Shown here: piece by piece, positions 1-8,600 of the stretch
Layout of the letters: each line of letters begins with the position of its first letter
Numbering within the stretch: position 1 is the first letter of the stretch
NCBI GenBank assembly: GCA_934433135.1
Contig: CAKRZO010000036.1
Location: 1-21,741, forward strand
Length of the DNA stretch: 21,741 bases
Reading direction: 5' to 3'
DNA from: an uncultured Acetatifactor sp.
Lineage (GTDB): Bacteria > Bacillota > Clostridia > Lachnospirales > Lachnospiraceae
Translations under genes and position numbers: made by a program
The notes under the pieces: generated by a model
The model's input: only the letters and a program-made list of their open reading frames with translations
Database searches by the model: none
Told to the model about the DNA's origin: nothing

Positions 1-362
1 GCGGTCGCCCCATTACAGATAAAGTCCCGCAGTTTCGTATTTTTCTTCATCCAAAGAGGCATATAGTGGACGTCTCCGCGGTAATTTACCAGCATGTCTC
101 TCCAGCGTCCGCAAAGCATTTCCACGGGATCCACGTAAGGAGGCTGCGCCGCCATAAGACGGCAGAAATTTTCACTCATCCCGTCAAATCCGTAAAAGCT
201 GCCGTTTTCACTGTTATACCAGGGTTCTACATAGTAGCCCTCCGGCAGGGGCACGGTACCGAAATCATCCAGATCGGTATAGCCGTTCTGTTCTCTCTTT
301 AACAAAGTATGTTTTATTTTGGTGGCACGCATGGATGCCAGTCTGTCAGCGTAAGAAAGCAT
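1..362 (-). CDS. Probable glycyl radical enzyme (pyruvate formate-lyase-like), N-terminal part only
   Basis: This open frame begins at an ATG at 362 and continues past the left edge, giving 120 codons. A clear GGAGGA ribosome site lies about 10 bases upstream. The start lies inside the end of the activase gene (17-base overlap, 346-362), which indicates translational coupling. The visible protein begins MLSYADRLASMRATKIKH and holds aromatic-rich stretches such as YYVEPWYN and the segment PPYVDPVEMLCGRW. No signal peptide is seen. The call rests mainly on position: GRE activases are normally encoded next to their GRE, and N-terminal segments with a 'DP..L.G.W' pattern occur in PFL-family proteins. 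The catalytic Cys loop and the C-terminal Gly-radical motif lie outside the window, so the subclass (dehydratase, lyase or decarboxylase) cannot be named. It could also be an unrelated hypothetical protein. Confidence 0.55.
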   Translation of the reverse strand, partial: MLSYADRLASMRATKIKHTLLKREQNGYTDLDDFGTVPLPEGYYVEPWYNSENGSFYGFDGMSENFCRLMAAQPPYVDPVEMLCGRWRDMLVNYRGDVHYMPLWMKKNTKLRDFICNGAT

Positions 363-1158
363 ATTGATTTAACTCCTCCATTTTTTCCCGGGACGGAACT
401 TCAAATTCCGCTTCTTTTAAACCCAGGGCGATTCTTTTGCTGTTGCCCAAAGGATGGTAGGGAAGCAGTTCGTATTGATAGACATTCCTAAGATCTGCGG
501 CAAAAGACGATATCGCGGCAATCGTCCCGACATCGTCATTGACTCCCGGAATAACCGGGGTTCGGATGATCATGGGAATGCCCAATTTATCCGCTTTCTT
601 CAGATTCTCCAGAATACGTCCGAGCGCCGCTCCTGTATATTTTTGATGTGCTTCCTCGTTCCAATGTTTGATATCCGCCATGATCAGGTCGGTTTGCATA
701 AAAAGTTCCCGGTCAAAATAATAAAGAGAGGTTTCCACTGCCGTATGAACATCGTGTTCGCGGCACAGAGCAAACATCTGCCCCAGGAACTTCGGCTGTG
801 CAAGCGGTTCTCCCCCGGAAAAGGTAACACCGCCGCTTACTCCGTAATAGGGTCTGTCCTGCAGAATGTTCTCCATCACTTCTTCCGCGGTCATTTCTCT
901 TCCGCAGATTACTCTTGCCCCGCAAAAACATCCTTTGGCGCACTGTCCGCAGCCAATGCATTTTTCCGGATAAAAAAGTTCCTGCGGTGAAAAGGCTATG
1001 CATTCCGGGTTATGGCACCAGGCACAGCGAAGCGGACAGCCTTTCAAAAAGACAGTTGTCCGGATTCCCGGCCCGTCATGAATGCTGCAATGCTGGATGT
1101 CTGCTATCATTCCTGTTTGTTTTACTTCTCCGTTTTTTACCTGATTTTTTACTTCCAT
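346..1158 (-). CDS. Glycyl-radical enzyme activating enzyme (radical SAM)
   Basis: This is a radical SAM activase that would install the glycyl radical on the partner encoded just downstream. Numbered from the longest reading (GTG at 1170), the SAM cluster motif CxxxCxxC is C45, C49, C52 in the context LKGCPLRCAWCHNPE. It is preceded by the family signature SIHDGPGIRTTVFLKG. A ferredoxin-like insert follows with C71, C74, C77 and C81 plus nearby Cys83, so only one canonical four-Cys set is obvious, whereas many GRE activases carry two. The SAM-contacting motif TFSGGEPL is at 116-123. The start is uncertain: ATG at 1158 is preferred, because the GTG at 1170 lies in a dispersed repeat, and an ATG at 1110 would also keep the whole core. 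The gene follows the Gfo/Idh/MocA genes in the same direction and is probably co-transcribed with them. Activase identity is firm; the substrate of its partner is unknown. Confidence 0.93.
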   Translation of the reverse strand: MEVKNQVKNGEVKQTGMIADIQHCSIHDGPGIRTTVFLKGCPLRCAWCHNPECIAFSPQELFYPEKCIGCGQCAKGCFCGARVICGREMTAEEVMENILQDRPYYGVSGGVTFSGGEPLAQPKFLGQMFALCREHDVHTAVETSLYYFDRELFMQTDLIMADIKHWNEEAHQKYTGAALGRILENLKKADKLGIPMIIRTPVIPGVNDDVGTIAAISSFAADLRNVYQYELLPYHPLGNSKRIALGLKEAEFEVPSREKMEELNQYAFLR

Positions 1159-1165
1159 ACTACTT

Positions 1166-1258
1166 CTCACTTCTAAGCAACTTCATTGCGAAGAAAAATT
1201 CGCGCAGGCGATTTCCCTTCTGCCATCAAAGCAATTTGTTTTCGTTCAGGAACAAATT
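1166..1258. repeat. Dispersed hairpin repeat, family 1, copy A
   Basis: This 93-bp stretch matches 18487-18587 closely over its length, including an exact shared run at its core (cttctgccatcaaagcaatt). It contains an AATTTGTT/AACAAATT stem at 1233-1258 and a second CGAA/TTCG-type stem near 1185-1203. On the minus strand it starts inside the last codons of the oxidoreductase gene ending at 1246 and stops at the start of the activase. It looks like a short non-coding palindromic element, perhaps structured in the mRNA. Confidence 0.75.
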
Positions 1259-2394
1259 ACCACGCTCTTTTGCTCTGCCTGGGAATGAATCAGCGCCTCC
1301 AGCATCGCCATAACTTCCACATTTACAGACAAGGTTAACATTGGATGAACAGGCTCGCCGGTTTTTACATGATGTGCATACTGCCAGGGCATGTTCTGAA
1401 ACTGCGGTGCAAGTTCTGTATCCGGAAGGATAATCTCTTTGCCGTAGATATCATAGGCCATGACATCCGGATGATTTTCCGCGCCGCCGGTGCAGACCAG
1501 AACACCGTCGGTTCCCAGAACCACAGGTCCGGACGGAATGACCGCCCTTGGAGTGGTCCAGGTCCCTTCGATGACTGCCATCTTATCGGCATATTCGATA
1601 ATTCCGGCGAAATTATCTTCCACGTCCGCATAAGGAGTATTCAGGTTGGCACCGTAAGCAAATGCCCTTTTTTCTCCGTCTCCCAAAAACCATTTGGCAA
1701 ACAGGCACCCATAGCAGGCAATGTCCAGAAAAACTCCGCCGCCTTTCGAGCGCTGGTACCACCAGATCTTTTGTCTTTCTTCATCGGTCATTTCCTGTGC
1801 GCTGTCCGCAACTCCTCTGTGCTTTGCACCTTTTCCCAAAGGTCCCGTGTGTCCGTTGATATACTGAAGTTTTATCGGTGTTCCGATAATGCCGCTGTCT
1901 ATAGCTGCCTTCATTTTATGCAGATACGGTCTCCACAGAACCGGCCAGTTAATGACCACTTCCACGCCATATTGCGCTGCCAGTGCCTGGATCCGTTTGG
2001 CCTCTTCCAGAGTCTGCGCAACCGGTTTTTCGATGCAAAGGGTAATTCCCCGTTTTATGATTTCTTCCGCCGCCTGTTCTTTCATCCGGTTCTCCGTCAG
2101 AAGGAACACGATATCCGGCCGGCACTGCTCCAGCATCGTAATGTAATCCTCATAATAAAAAGGATGCGTTTGCTTTTCTGTTGTGTCCGCATAATGATCC
2201 AGTACATTCTGCAGATTCCACAAAGGTGTATAACGGTAAGCCTTGCGTTTCTGCTCTTTTGTTTCCAATGGGAAAATTTCCCATGGAAATAAATCCGACA
2301 CTGCCACCAGTTCCATATCCGGCTGTCCGTTGATATAAAGTGCAACTTCATTTACATGCATATGAGAAAATCCCACAATTGCTGCTCGTATCAT
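1246..2394 (-). CDS. Gfo/Idh/MocA-family oxidoreductase (GFOR-like active site)
   Basis: A 382-residue NAD(P)-dependent sugar or cyclitol oxidoreductase-type protein. It has an N-terminal Rossmann fold, the catalytic-Lys motif CIEKPVA with K123, and the C-terminal domain signature GGGVFLDIACYGC at 218-230. In that signature the usual His is Tyr228 and the usual second Asp is Leu231, a pattern resembling glucose-fructose oxidoreductase-like members (Asp-x-x-x-Tyr). The nucleotide loop is atypical: the early GxGxxG is replaced by GFSHMH (residues 8-13). The start overlaps the stop of the upstream oxidoreductase by four bases (ATGA, 2391-2394), so the two are translationally coupled. The final residues VICS and the stop fall inside a dispersed repeat, so the native C-terminus may have differed. 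Family membership is clear; the substrate is not determinable. Confidence 0.9.
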   Translation of the reverse strand: MIRAAIVGFSHMHVNEVALYINGQPDMELVAVSDLFPWEIFPLETKEQKRKAYRYTPLWNLQNVLDHYADTTEKQTHPFYYEDYITMLEQCRPDIVFLLTENRMKEQAAEEIIKRGITLCIEKPVAQTLEEAKRIQALAAQYGVEVVINWPVLWRPYLHKMKAAIDSGIIGTPIKLQYINGHTGPLGKGAKHRGVADSAQEMTDEERQKIWWYQRSKGGGVFLDIACYGCLFAKWFLGDGEKRAFAYGANLNTPYADVEDNFAGIIEYADKMAVIEGTWTTPRAVIPSGPVVLGTDGVLVCTGGAENHPDVMAYDIYGKEIILPDTELAPQFQNMPWQYAHHVKTGEPVHPMLTLSVNVEVMAMLEALIHSQAEQKSVVICS

Positions 2395-3389
2395 AGTACC
2401 TCCTCAATCTTCACGGTGCGCTCCTGTTCTGCAGCCAAAACCGCGGCATCCAGCACCTGATTTACCAGTACTCCGGCGTCTACATTGCAAATATTTTCCG
2501 CTCCTTTGGTGCAGGCATCTACCCACTGTTTGATCGGGAGCGGATAACCTGCCGGGAGGTCATTGATTTTTACGATTTCTTTTTCTGCTTCATTGCTCCG
2601 ACGGATGATGGTTACGTTTTCCGTATCGGCAAGAAATGCCATTTCGGTTCCATAGATCTCCAGGCTGTACCAGTTCCCGCAAAGCGGTGCGGAAAAAGTG
2701 CTGTCCAACATGGCAATGGCTCCGTTTTTGAATTTCAGACTACAGGCATAGGTATCATCCACGGCAAAGCCCCTTGTAAAACCTCTGCAGACACTGACAC
2801 TGTCCGGTTCTCCCAAAAGCCAGCAGGCCAGGTCGATATTATGACATCCCAGATCTCTTAGAGCGCCACCGCCTCCGATAGGTTCTTCTTTAAACCAGTG
2901 ATCTTCAAAAACCGCATTTACGGTTACGGCATTCCGTACCCGGATTAAGCTGATGGTTCCGAATCTTCCTTCTTCTATCAATTTTTTTGCATAAAAGTAT
3001 TCCCGATTGGCTCTCCTGGGAAAGACAACTCCCAGCTCAATGCCGCTTTCCTTTACTGCTTTTCTGACCTCTTGTGCTTCCCTGCCGTCCATGGCAAGCG
3101 CTTTCTCCGTGAAAACATGCTTTCCGGCTTTTGCAGCCTTCAGGATAATTTCCCTGTGTTGATCGGTAGGTGCCGTAATACAGATACCATCCACATCTTT
3201 TCTTTGGAGCAGGGTATCCAGATCTGCTTCAAAATCCGCATGCAGTTCTTCCGCCCACTCTTTTCCACGCTTTTCATCCGAATCCCACACACAGGTAATC
3301 TGCGTCTCCGGAATATTTTCCAGCTGTTTTACATATCGATTCTCCCTGGCATGGGGATGCCAACGGCTGATCATGGCTATACGAAACAT
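2391..3389 (-). CDS. Gfo/Idh/MocA-family oxidoreductase
   Basis: A 332-residue dehydrogenase-type protein, read from the ATG at 3389. That start has a good AGAGGA site 7 bases upstream; the longer frame to 3431 adds only a Lys/Arg/Glu-rich stretch made from that site. The C-terminal domain signature GGGGALRDLGCHNIDLACW is complete, with D179, H183 and D186 in the usual catalytic positions. Two features are odd. The nucleotide-binding loop is ISRWHPHAREN rather than GxGxxG, and the EKP motif reads FTEKALA, so the catalytic Lys96 is present but Pro is Ala. The gene follows another family member after 127 bases and overlaps the next by ATGA. It probably oxidises or reduces a sugar-like intermediate together with its two neighbours; the role is inferred from family and context. 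Confidence 0.9.
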   Translation of the reverse strand: MFRIAMISRWHPHARENRYVKQLENIPETQITCVWDSDEKRGKEWAEELHADFEADLDTLLQRKDVDGICITAPTDQHREIILKAAKAGKHVFTEKALAMDGREAQEVRKAVKESGIELGVVFPRRANREYFYAKKLIEEGRFGTISLIRVRNAVTVNAVFEDHWFKEEPIGGGGALRDLGCHNIDLACWLLGEPDSVSVCRGFTRGFAVDDTYACSLKFKNGAIAMLDSTFSAPLCGNWYSLEIYGTEMAFLADTENVTIIRRSNEAEKEIVKINDLPAGYPLPIKQWVDACTKGAENICNVDAGVLVNQVLDAAVLAAEQERTVKIEEVL

Positions 3390-3447
3390 TTCTTTTTCCT
3401 CTTTTCTTCTTTCCTGACTTTTTCTTTGCACTCAGGTCTTTGTGGTG

Positions 3448-3483
3448 TTTTATGGCTTTTATGGCCTTTATGGCTTTCTATGG
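3448..3483. repeat. Short tandem repeat, about 9-bp unit
   Basis: The core TATGG recurs at 3451, 3460, 3469 and 3479 in a T-rich context (unit roughly tatggcttt). It sits in the 127-base gap between two oxidoreductase genes and codes for nothing obvious. It may be slippage-prone. Confidence 0.6.
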
Positions 3484-3516
3484 TGCCATTCTGGTATGCT
3501 TTTCTCAGCGCTGCTG

Positions 3517-4599
3517 TCACTCAAAGTAGTATGCTTTTCCGGTGCGGGCCGAAATGTATAATCCCTCCAGAATTCGGGAAACAACCGCTGCCGTTTCCGG
3601 TGTGGTAACCAGTTCTCCCTTTCCCTGTGCCGCATCCAGGAAAACCTTCTGCTCTGCTACGGTAGGAGATGCGCTTTGTCCTTCAAAGAAAGCCACTCCA
3701 CCCGGCTTTAAGTCCGGTTCTTCTATGTACTGTGTATTGTTATGAATGCCGTTTATCTTAAACTTTCCGTTATAATTATCCGCTCCGCCCTTCGTGCCGC
3801 AGATCATGTACCGGATACCTGCCGTATCCGTGGTATTTAAGGCCCAGCTGGTTTCCAGAATAATGGTTGCACCGTTTTCCATAACCACATACCCGAAGGC
3901 GCTTTCCTCTACATCATAATGTTCCGGATCCCAAGAGCCAAAGGGATTGGCTGTTTCCGTTTGATTTTTCAATTTATCATACGTTGTGCCTAAGACCATC
4001 TTGGGTTTGTAGTTATCCATCAGGTATAACACAATATCCAGAGCATGCGTTCCGATATCAATCAAAGATCCGCCGCCCTGTTCTCTTTCCTGGGTAAATA
4101 CGCCCCAGGTCGGTACGCCGCGCCTGCGGATAACATTGGCTTTTGCGAAATAAATTTCTCCGAAGCGGTCTTTCAAAGCCTCTTTTTTTGCGTATATTAC
4201 ATCCGGATCAAATTTGTGTTGATATCCTATTGTCAGAACCATTCCGGTTTCTTCCTGTACCTTCCGCATTTCAAGCGCCTGTTCGTAATTCATGGCCATC
4301 GGTTTTTCACACATAACATGCTTCCCGGCACGCATGGCATCGATGCTGATCTGCGCATGCAGTCTGTTGGGCGTAAGCACTCTTACATTATGGATGCTTT
4401 CATCTTTCAAAAGTTCTCTATAATCCGTATAAACCTTTGCATCCGGCGTACCGTATTCCGCCGCCGCTTTCTTCGCTCTCTCCTCGATAATATCGCAGAA
4501 AGCTGTCATTTCCACTTCCGGAAGCTGTTTTAATGCCGGCATATGTTTGCCGTTGGCAATTCCTCCGCATCCGATAATACCTACTCTTATTTTTTCCAT
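3517..4599 (-). CDS. Gfo/Idh/MocA-family oxidoreductase (canonical), first gene of the left operon
   Basis: A 360-residue protein from the ATG at 4599. The longer ATG at 4611 is part of the ribosome site (ATGGAGGG), so 4599 is chosen. It has the canonical nucleotide loop GIIGCGGIA (residues 7-15), the catalytic motif MCEKPMA with K99, and GGGSLIDIGTHALDIV with D181, H185 and D188. It is therefore a complete, conventional member, unlike the two downstream paralogues. It is the promoter-proximal gene and lies opposite the AraC-type regulator across a 233-base control region, so AraC-type control by an inducer is likely. Expected reaction: NAD(P)-linked oxidation or reduction of a hydroxyl in a sugar, inositol or glycoside. 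The exact substrate is unknown. Confidence 0.92.
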   Translation of the reverse strand: MEKIRVGIIGCGGIANGKHMPALKQLPEVEMTAFCDIIEERAKKAAAEYGTPDAKVYTDYRELLKDESIHNVRVLTPNRLHAQISIDAMRAGKHVMCEKPMAMNYEQALEMRKVQEETGMVLTIGYQHKFDPDVIYAKKEALKDRFGEIYFAKANVIRRRGVPTWGVFTQEREQGGGSLIDIGTHALDIVLYLMDNYKPKMVLGTTYDKLKNQTETANPFGSWDPEHYDVEESAFGYVVMENGATIILETSWALNTTDTAGIRYMICGTKGGADNYNGKFKINGIHNNTQYIEEPDLKPGGVAFFEGQSASPTVAEQKVFLDAAQGKGELVTTPETAAVVSRILEGLYISARTGKAYYFE

Positions 4600-4682
4600 A
4601 AAACCCTCCATTCCACACTATTTCGTGCTGTGATTTGTATATTGCGATTTTCTGATACACTCTTTATCAGGTCTGTATTCTT

Positions 4683-4739
4683 ATTGTAACATTTTCGGTA
4701 TGAAAATCCATTGAGATTCTTCTCATAAAATGTTGCAAT
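4683..4739. promoter_or_regulatory. Divergent control region: long inverted repeat, probable AraC-type operator
   Basis: ATTGTAACATTTT (4683-4695) and AAAATGTTGCAAT (4727-4739) are inverted copies matching at 12 of 13 positions, with 31 bases between. The left arm contains a minus-strand -10 like box (TACAAT, 4683-4688) for the oxidoreductase operon. The right arm contains a plus-strand -35 like box (TTGCAA, 4733-4738). A regulator on the repeat could therefore act on both promoters. A further palindrome TTATCATGATAA is at 4747-4758. Binding is inferred, not shown. Confidence 0.5.
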
Positions 4740-4761
4740 ATTCTGGTTATCATGATAAACT
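4733..4761 (+). promoter_or_regulatory. Candidate promoter for the AraC-family gene
   Basis: TTGCAA at 4733-4738 and TAAACT at 4756-4761 are separated by 17 bases, an acceptable sigma-70-type pair. They lie about 70 bases upstream of the regulator start, with the 12-bp palindrome 4747-4758 overlapping the -10 region. Confidence 0.4.
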
Positions 4762-4832
4762 CCTAAGGAAGTTACTGTCAGGGATCAGAGACAGCAGTAC
4801 AAAAAATCCCATTAAAATGGAGGTTAAGACGA

Positions 4833-5672
4833 ATGAAACCATTTTTTTCCGCATTTTTGGAGCATAAGGATTTTCTGCCAAACAGACCTTGGAGCGTGGT
4901 GCCGATGAGTTTTCCGCTTCCGGTCATTACGCCGCCTCATTATGCCGACACCGTTGAAATTCTGTTTTGTGACAATGTAAAAGGGACCGCCTGCATCAAC
5001 AGCCAGTCCTATCCCGTCTGCGGGAAAAAAATTTTTTTCATTCCGCCGAAAGCCATTCACTCGATCTGTTACGAAAAAAGTGATGGTTACGTATTAGTTG
5101 TAAAATTTCATCCTGCTTTTCTGAATCGTTATCTGAACATGGATACCTGTTTGCAGGAATACGGCACTTCTCTTGCTTTTCTGAATCGTGAGTATGCAGA
5201 TTACGATAAACTGCTGCCGCAGGTTCTGACACTTAAGGATACAGACAGTATTCTGGAAGGACTTGGCGCCATCATTGCCATACTGCGTCATATGGTGATG
5301 CATTCTGCAAAGCAACCCCAGATCTCCTGTCCGTTGCCTTCCGGTTCGGATACCATGAACCTTACCATTAACCGTATCATTACCTGGACAGAACAGCATT
5401 TCAATGAAAAGATTACCCTGGATGATGTTGCCGGAGAATTCAAATATAACAAGACCTATTTCTGCGGTCTTTTTAAAGAACAGACAGGTATCTCCTATTT
5501 AAAATATCTGAATACACTGCGGATTTCCAACGCCTGCAAACTCTTAAAAACCGGTGCAGGCGTCAGTAAAATCTGCGAATTATGCGGCTTTGAAAATGAA
5601 TCCTATTTTATCCAGCTCTTTAAAAAAACAATCGGGCTTACTCCCAAGCAATATCAGAAGCAATTGAAATAA
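4833..5672 (+). CDS. AraC-family transcriptional regulator
   Basis: A 279-residue cytoplasmic regulator with a strong GGAGG site 10 bases before its ATG. Residues about 25-100 look like a cupin-type ligand-binding domain (FFIPPKAIHSICY). Residues about 176-279 form the double helix-turn-helix: first helices around KITLDDVAGEFKYNKTYF, second around VSKICELCGFENESYF, ending in the family signature GLTPKQYQ. It is divergent from the oxidoreductase/GRE operon and convergent with the GH106-like gene, overlapping that gene's 3' end by 19 bases. It is the only local regulator of the catabolic genes and probably activates them on a sugar-like inducer. The target set is inferred from position. Confidence 0.93.
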   Translation: MKPFFSAFLEHKDFLPNRPWSVVPMSFPLPVITPPHYADTVEILFCDNVKGTACINSQSYPVCGKKIFFIPPKAIHSICYEKSDGYVLVVKFHPAFLNRYLNMDTCLQEYGTSLAFLNREYADYDKLLPQVLTLKDTDSILEGLGAIIAILRHMVMHSAKQPQISCPLPSGSDTMNLTINRIITWTEQHFNEKITLDDVAGEFKYNKTYFCGLFKEQTGISYLKYLNTLRISNACKLLKTGAGVSKICELCGFENESYFIQLFKKTIGLTPKQYQKQLK

Positions 5673-8600
5673 AATACCGGCTCGGATAAAATTCCGAAGG
5701 GGCGGAGCTGGTATTCTTTCCGGTAATCAGCACCTTTCGGATTCCACATAGCAGGCAATGCACCGATTTTTTCGGCAGCGCAGGAAAAATGGAGTGCTCC
5801 GAAGGTATTGTATCGGTTGCCGTAAAGCAGGAAAGTAAAATGGTGAACTCCTGCGGCAACGCTGCCGATCCGGATTTCATAGGGATCTTTATAGCACAGG
5901 CCGTAATCCACACCATCCATAAATACCCGGACGCAGCTTCCCTTAAAGCCTTTTACGGAAATCCGCAGGTTTCCTATCGGAAATTCAGATTGTCTCCTGC
6001 CCGTTTGCAATTCCTTGTCCGGATAGACATCTATGTCCGGATAGACATCTATGTCTATCTTGTATCCTACATTTCCGGAATAAAAAGGCAGTTTTTGTTC
6101 CGTTAAAGAGGAAAATTCAAATGTTTCGGGTTTTCTGCAGATCACTGCATTTTCTCCCTGCAGTTCCACACCGAAATCTCCCAGAAGGTACATGGCTTCC
6201 GCACCTTTGATATTGGAATGCACAATCGGAATGGTTACTTCCAGGCAGTGCGTTCCTTCTTTTATTTCCGGCAGCGGAATCTTACGAATCGCTTCGTCCA
6301 CGTACCATCCGCTATCCTGCGCCGGTACCGGGCAGCCATTCCACTTTATTTCACATTCCTCAGGCCTCTCCAGAGCCAGAAATGCTCCCTGTACCGGGAT
6401 GTGGCTTTCTATCCGGTAACGCAGAGAAAGTCTGTGACTCCCGTTATGATTCTCTTTCCATTGCCATGGCTGAGCCCGGTCATAATTGGAGCGAACCGGA
6501 TAACCCAGCATCTGCCGTACCTCATCATCAATGGCCAACACGTTTTTTCTTTCCCGGTACTCCGATCCGTCGAGAGAATACTCTGCGGTATCCAATAAAA
6601 GCACGTTCTCTTCCTGAAGAGAAATTCTCACAGGGGATCCTGGTTCCAAAGCCTTAATCTCCTCCAACCGAATTAGCAGGCTGTCCTGTGCAAAAAGAGC
6701 TGTCTTAATCCTGGTATATCTTTTTACACCGCTTGCCTGCGCATTCTCTCCCTTCGCATGTTTCTCTTCTTCATTGCTCTTTTCTACATTGCTTTCTGCG
6801 TCATTACTCTCGTCCGCATAAGCCACACCTTCCTGCGGCCATTCTTTTTTCTCTCCGGTCTGCGTATCATAAAGATAGGGCATCCAGTCTCCGGGCAGTC
6901 GGATCGAAATTTCTCTTAAGCCGTCCGGCACTTTCTCTCCATGCGCCAGAAACAGCCACATACCGCTTCCGTCCCTGCGCAGCTGATACAGAAGGCTTTC
7001 TTCCTCTGCCATAAGACCGTCGGAAGTGCCTTTTTCCTGCATTTGCGAAGAAATTGACAGAACTCTGTCCGGTTCCAGGCTTTTTCGGATTTCCTCTTTT
7101 TCAAAGGCAACCTTTTTGCTCTGCTCATACAAAAGGTTCAGTCTTTCCTGTCCCTGCGAGTCAAAGCACTTCGGACATTCGCCTGCAAAAATCACTCTGC
7201 CGCCGCTTTTTCGAAATGTTTCCAGGCAGACCACGGTAGAGGCTCTTAAAATAATACAGTCCGGAACCAGTACCACGGAATAATTCATCTTTCCGACCTG
7301 AAAACCCTCTTTCGTCTCCCGATACTGTTCCGGCAGTAAAGCTTCCGACAGATAATCAAAATCCAGGTGCGCTTTCAAAAGCCAGTCTGCAAGGTTACGG
7401 AATTTCTCATCCAATATTTTTCTTGCCAAGGAAGTTGCTTTCTCCGGCCCGAACAAAACCCAATAACTTTCCATGGGATGAATCACACCGATTTTTACCA
7501 CGGGAACTCCTCTTGTCATAGCGCTGCACACCCGGGCAAAATGGTCTTCTATACAGCTGTATTCCTGATACCAGGGCGATTGGTATTGAATGGAAGCCGG
7601 ATAATCTCTTTTCGCCGGTCCCTCCATAGATACCCAGGACAAATGGGGAACCCGCAAGGTTACACCCAAGGCCGCCTGCCAGTCCCCTTGGAATTTATGC
7701 CCGCGAAAATCGAAATCCCAGTCCGTCACTCCGTACAATTCACTCATCATGCCTTCTTTGCCGTACTGATGCACAATCGACTGCACCTGCTTGGCGGTAT
7801 TAAACTCCGCACTGTCAAACAAAAGATCCATCCCCGGAATATCAAAGTGCGGGTACATGCGCATGGCATCTCCGGTCATACGGTTCTGAAGCGTAAGCGT
7901 ATCTTCGTAAAGCACATGCCCGGTAAAGAGAATACCGTTTTCCCTGCACCAGTCTCCGATCGTCTGAAAATAGGCCTTTTCAAAACGGGCTGCCACATGA
8001 TCATGGTAGCAATATCTGGCATAAGAAAGCTTCCGATCCGCTCTTTCATAAAAAAGTTCCGGAAGGGATTTCAAAATATCAAATCCGTAAGCCTCATAAA
8101 AAGTATCGCCAAAATCCGTTGTCCAGGGAATGGATCTCCCTCTGTCGTCCTGTGCATCCATCAAATTTTCTTTATCGGCAAAGGCCGGTTCATCCGTAAA
8201 AACGGAAAAAGCCGTTTTCCCGAATTCTGCCCCGGTCTCCTTCCGGTAGACCTCATGGGTTGTCTCCAGAAAGCATTTCACGGCATCCGCATTCAAAGTA
8301 TCTGCATAGACCGGCTTGCAGTAATCCGGCTCCTGTTCCTGTGTTACCAGATAAGCGTACCGCATTATAATGCTCTCTGCACCCGGCAGTTGCCTTTCGG
8401 TACCTGCTGTCTCAGGTACATCTTCCGGCTCAAATGACTGCGTTCCGGCATCTTTTTCAGTACCTTTCTCCACGAACAGCTGCACCTCGGAACCTTTCTC
8501 AGTGCTTTTCTCCACAAATGGCTGCTTTCCGGCACATTGCCAATCACTCTGCAGCAGATATCCTTGTGCATCCAGCCGGATCCGATAGCTTCCTAACAAC

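Noticed and set aside
1345..2292. Plus-strand open frame of 315 codons
   Set aside because: It is antisense to a clear Gfo/Idh/MocA gene whose motifs are intact; the composition is that of a shadow frame.
4600..4832. Riboswitch in the divergent control region
   Set aside because: Only short palindromes are visible; no conserved aptamer pattern is recognised and the AraC gene explains regulation more simply.
7367..8437. Long plus-strand open frame of 356 codons
   Set aside because: It is wholly antisense to the GH106-like gene, rich in His/Ile/Phe/Arg as expected of a reverse frame, and has no ribosome site or family motif.
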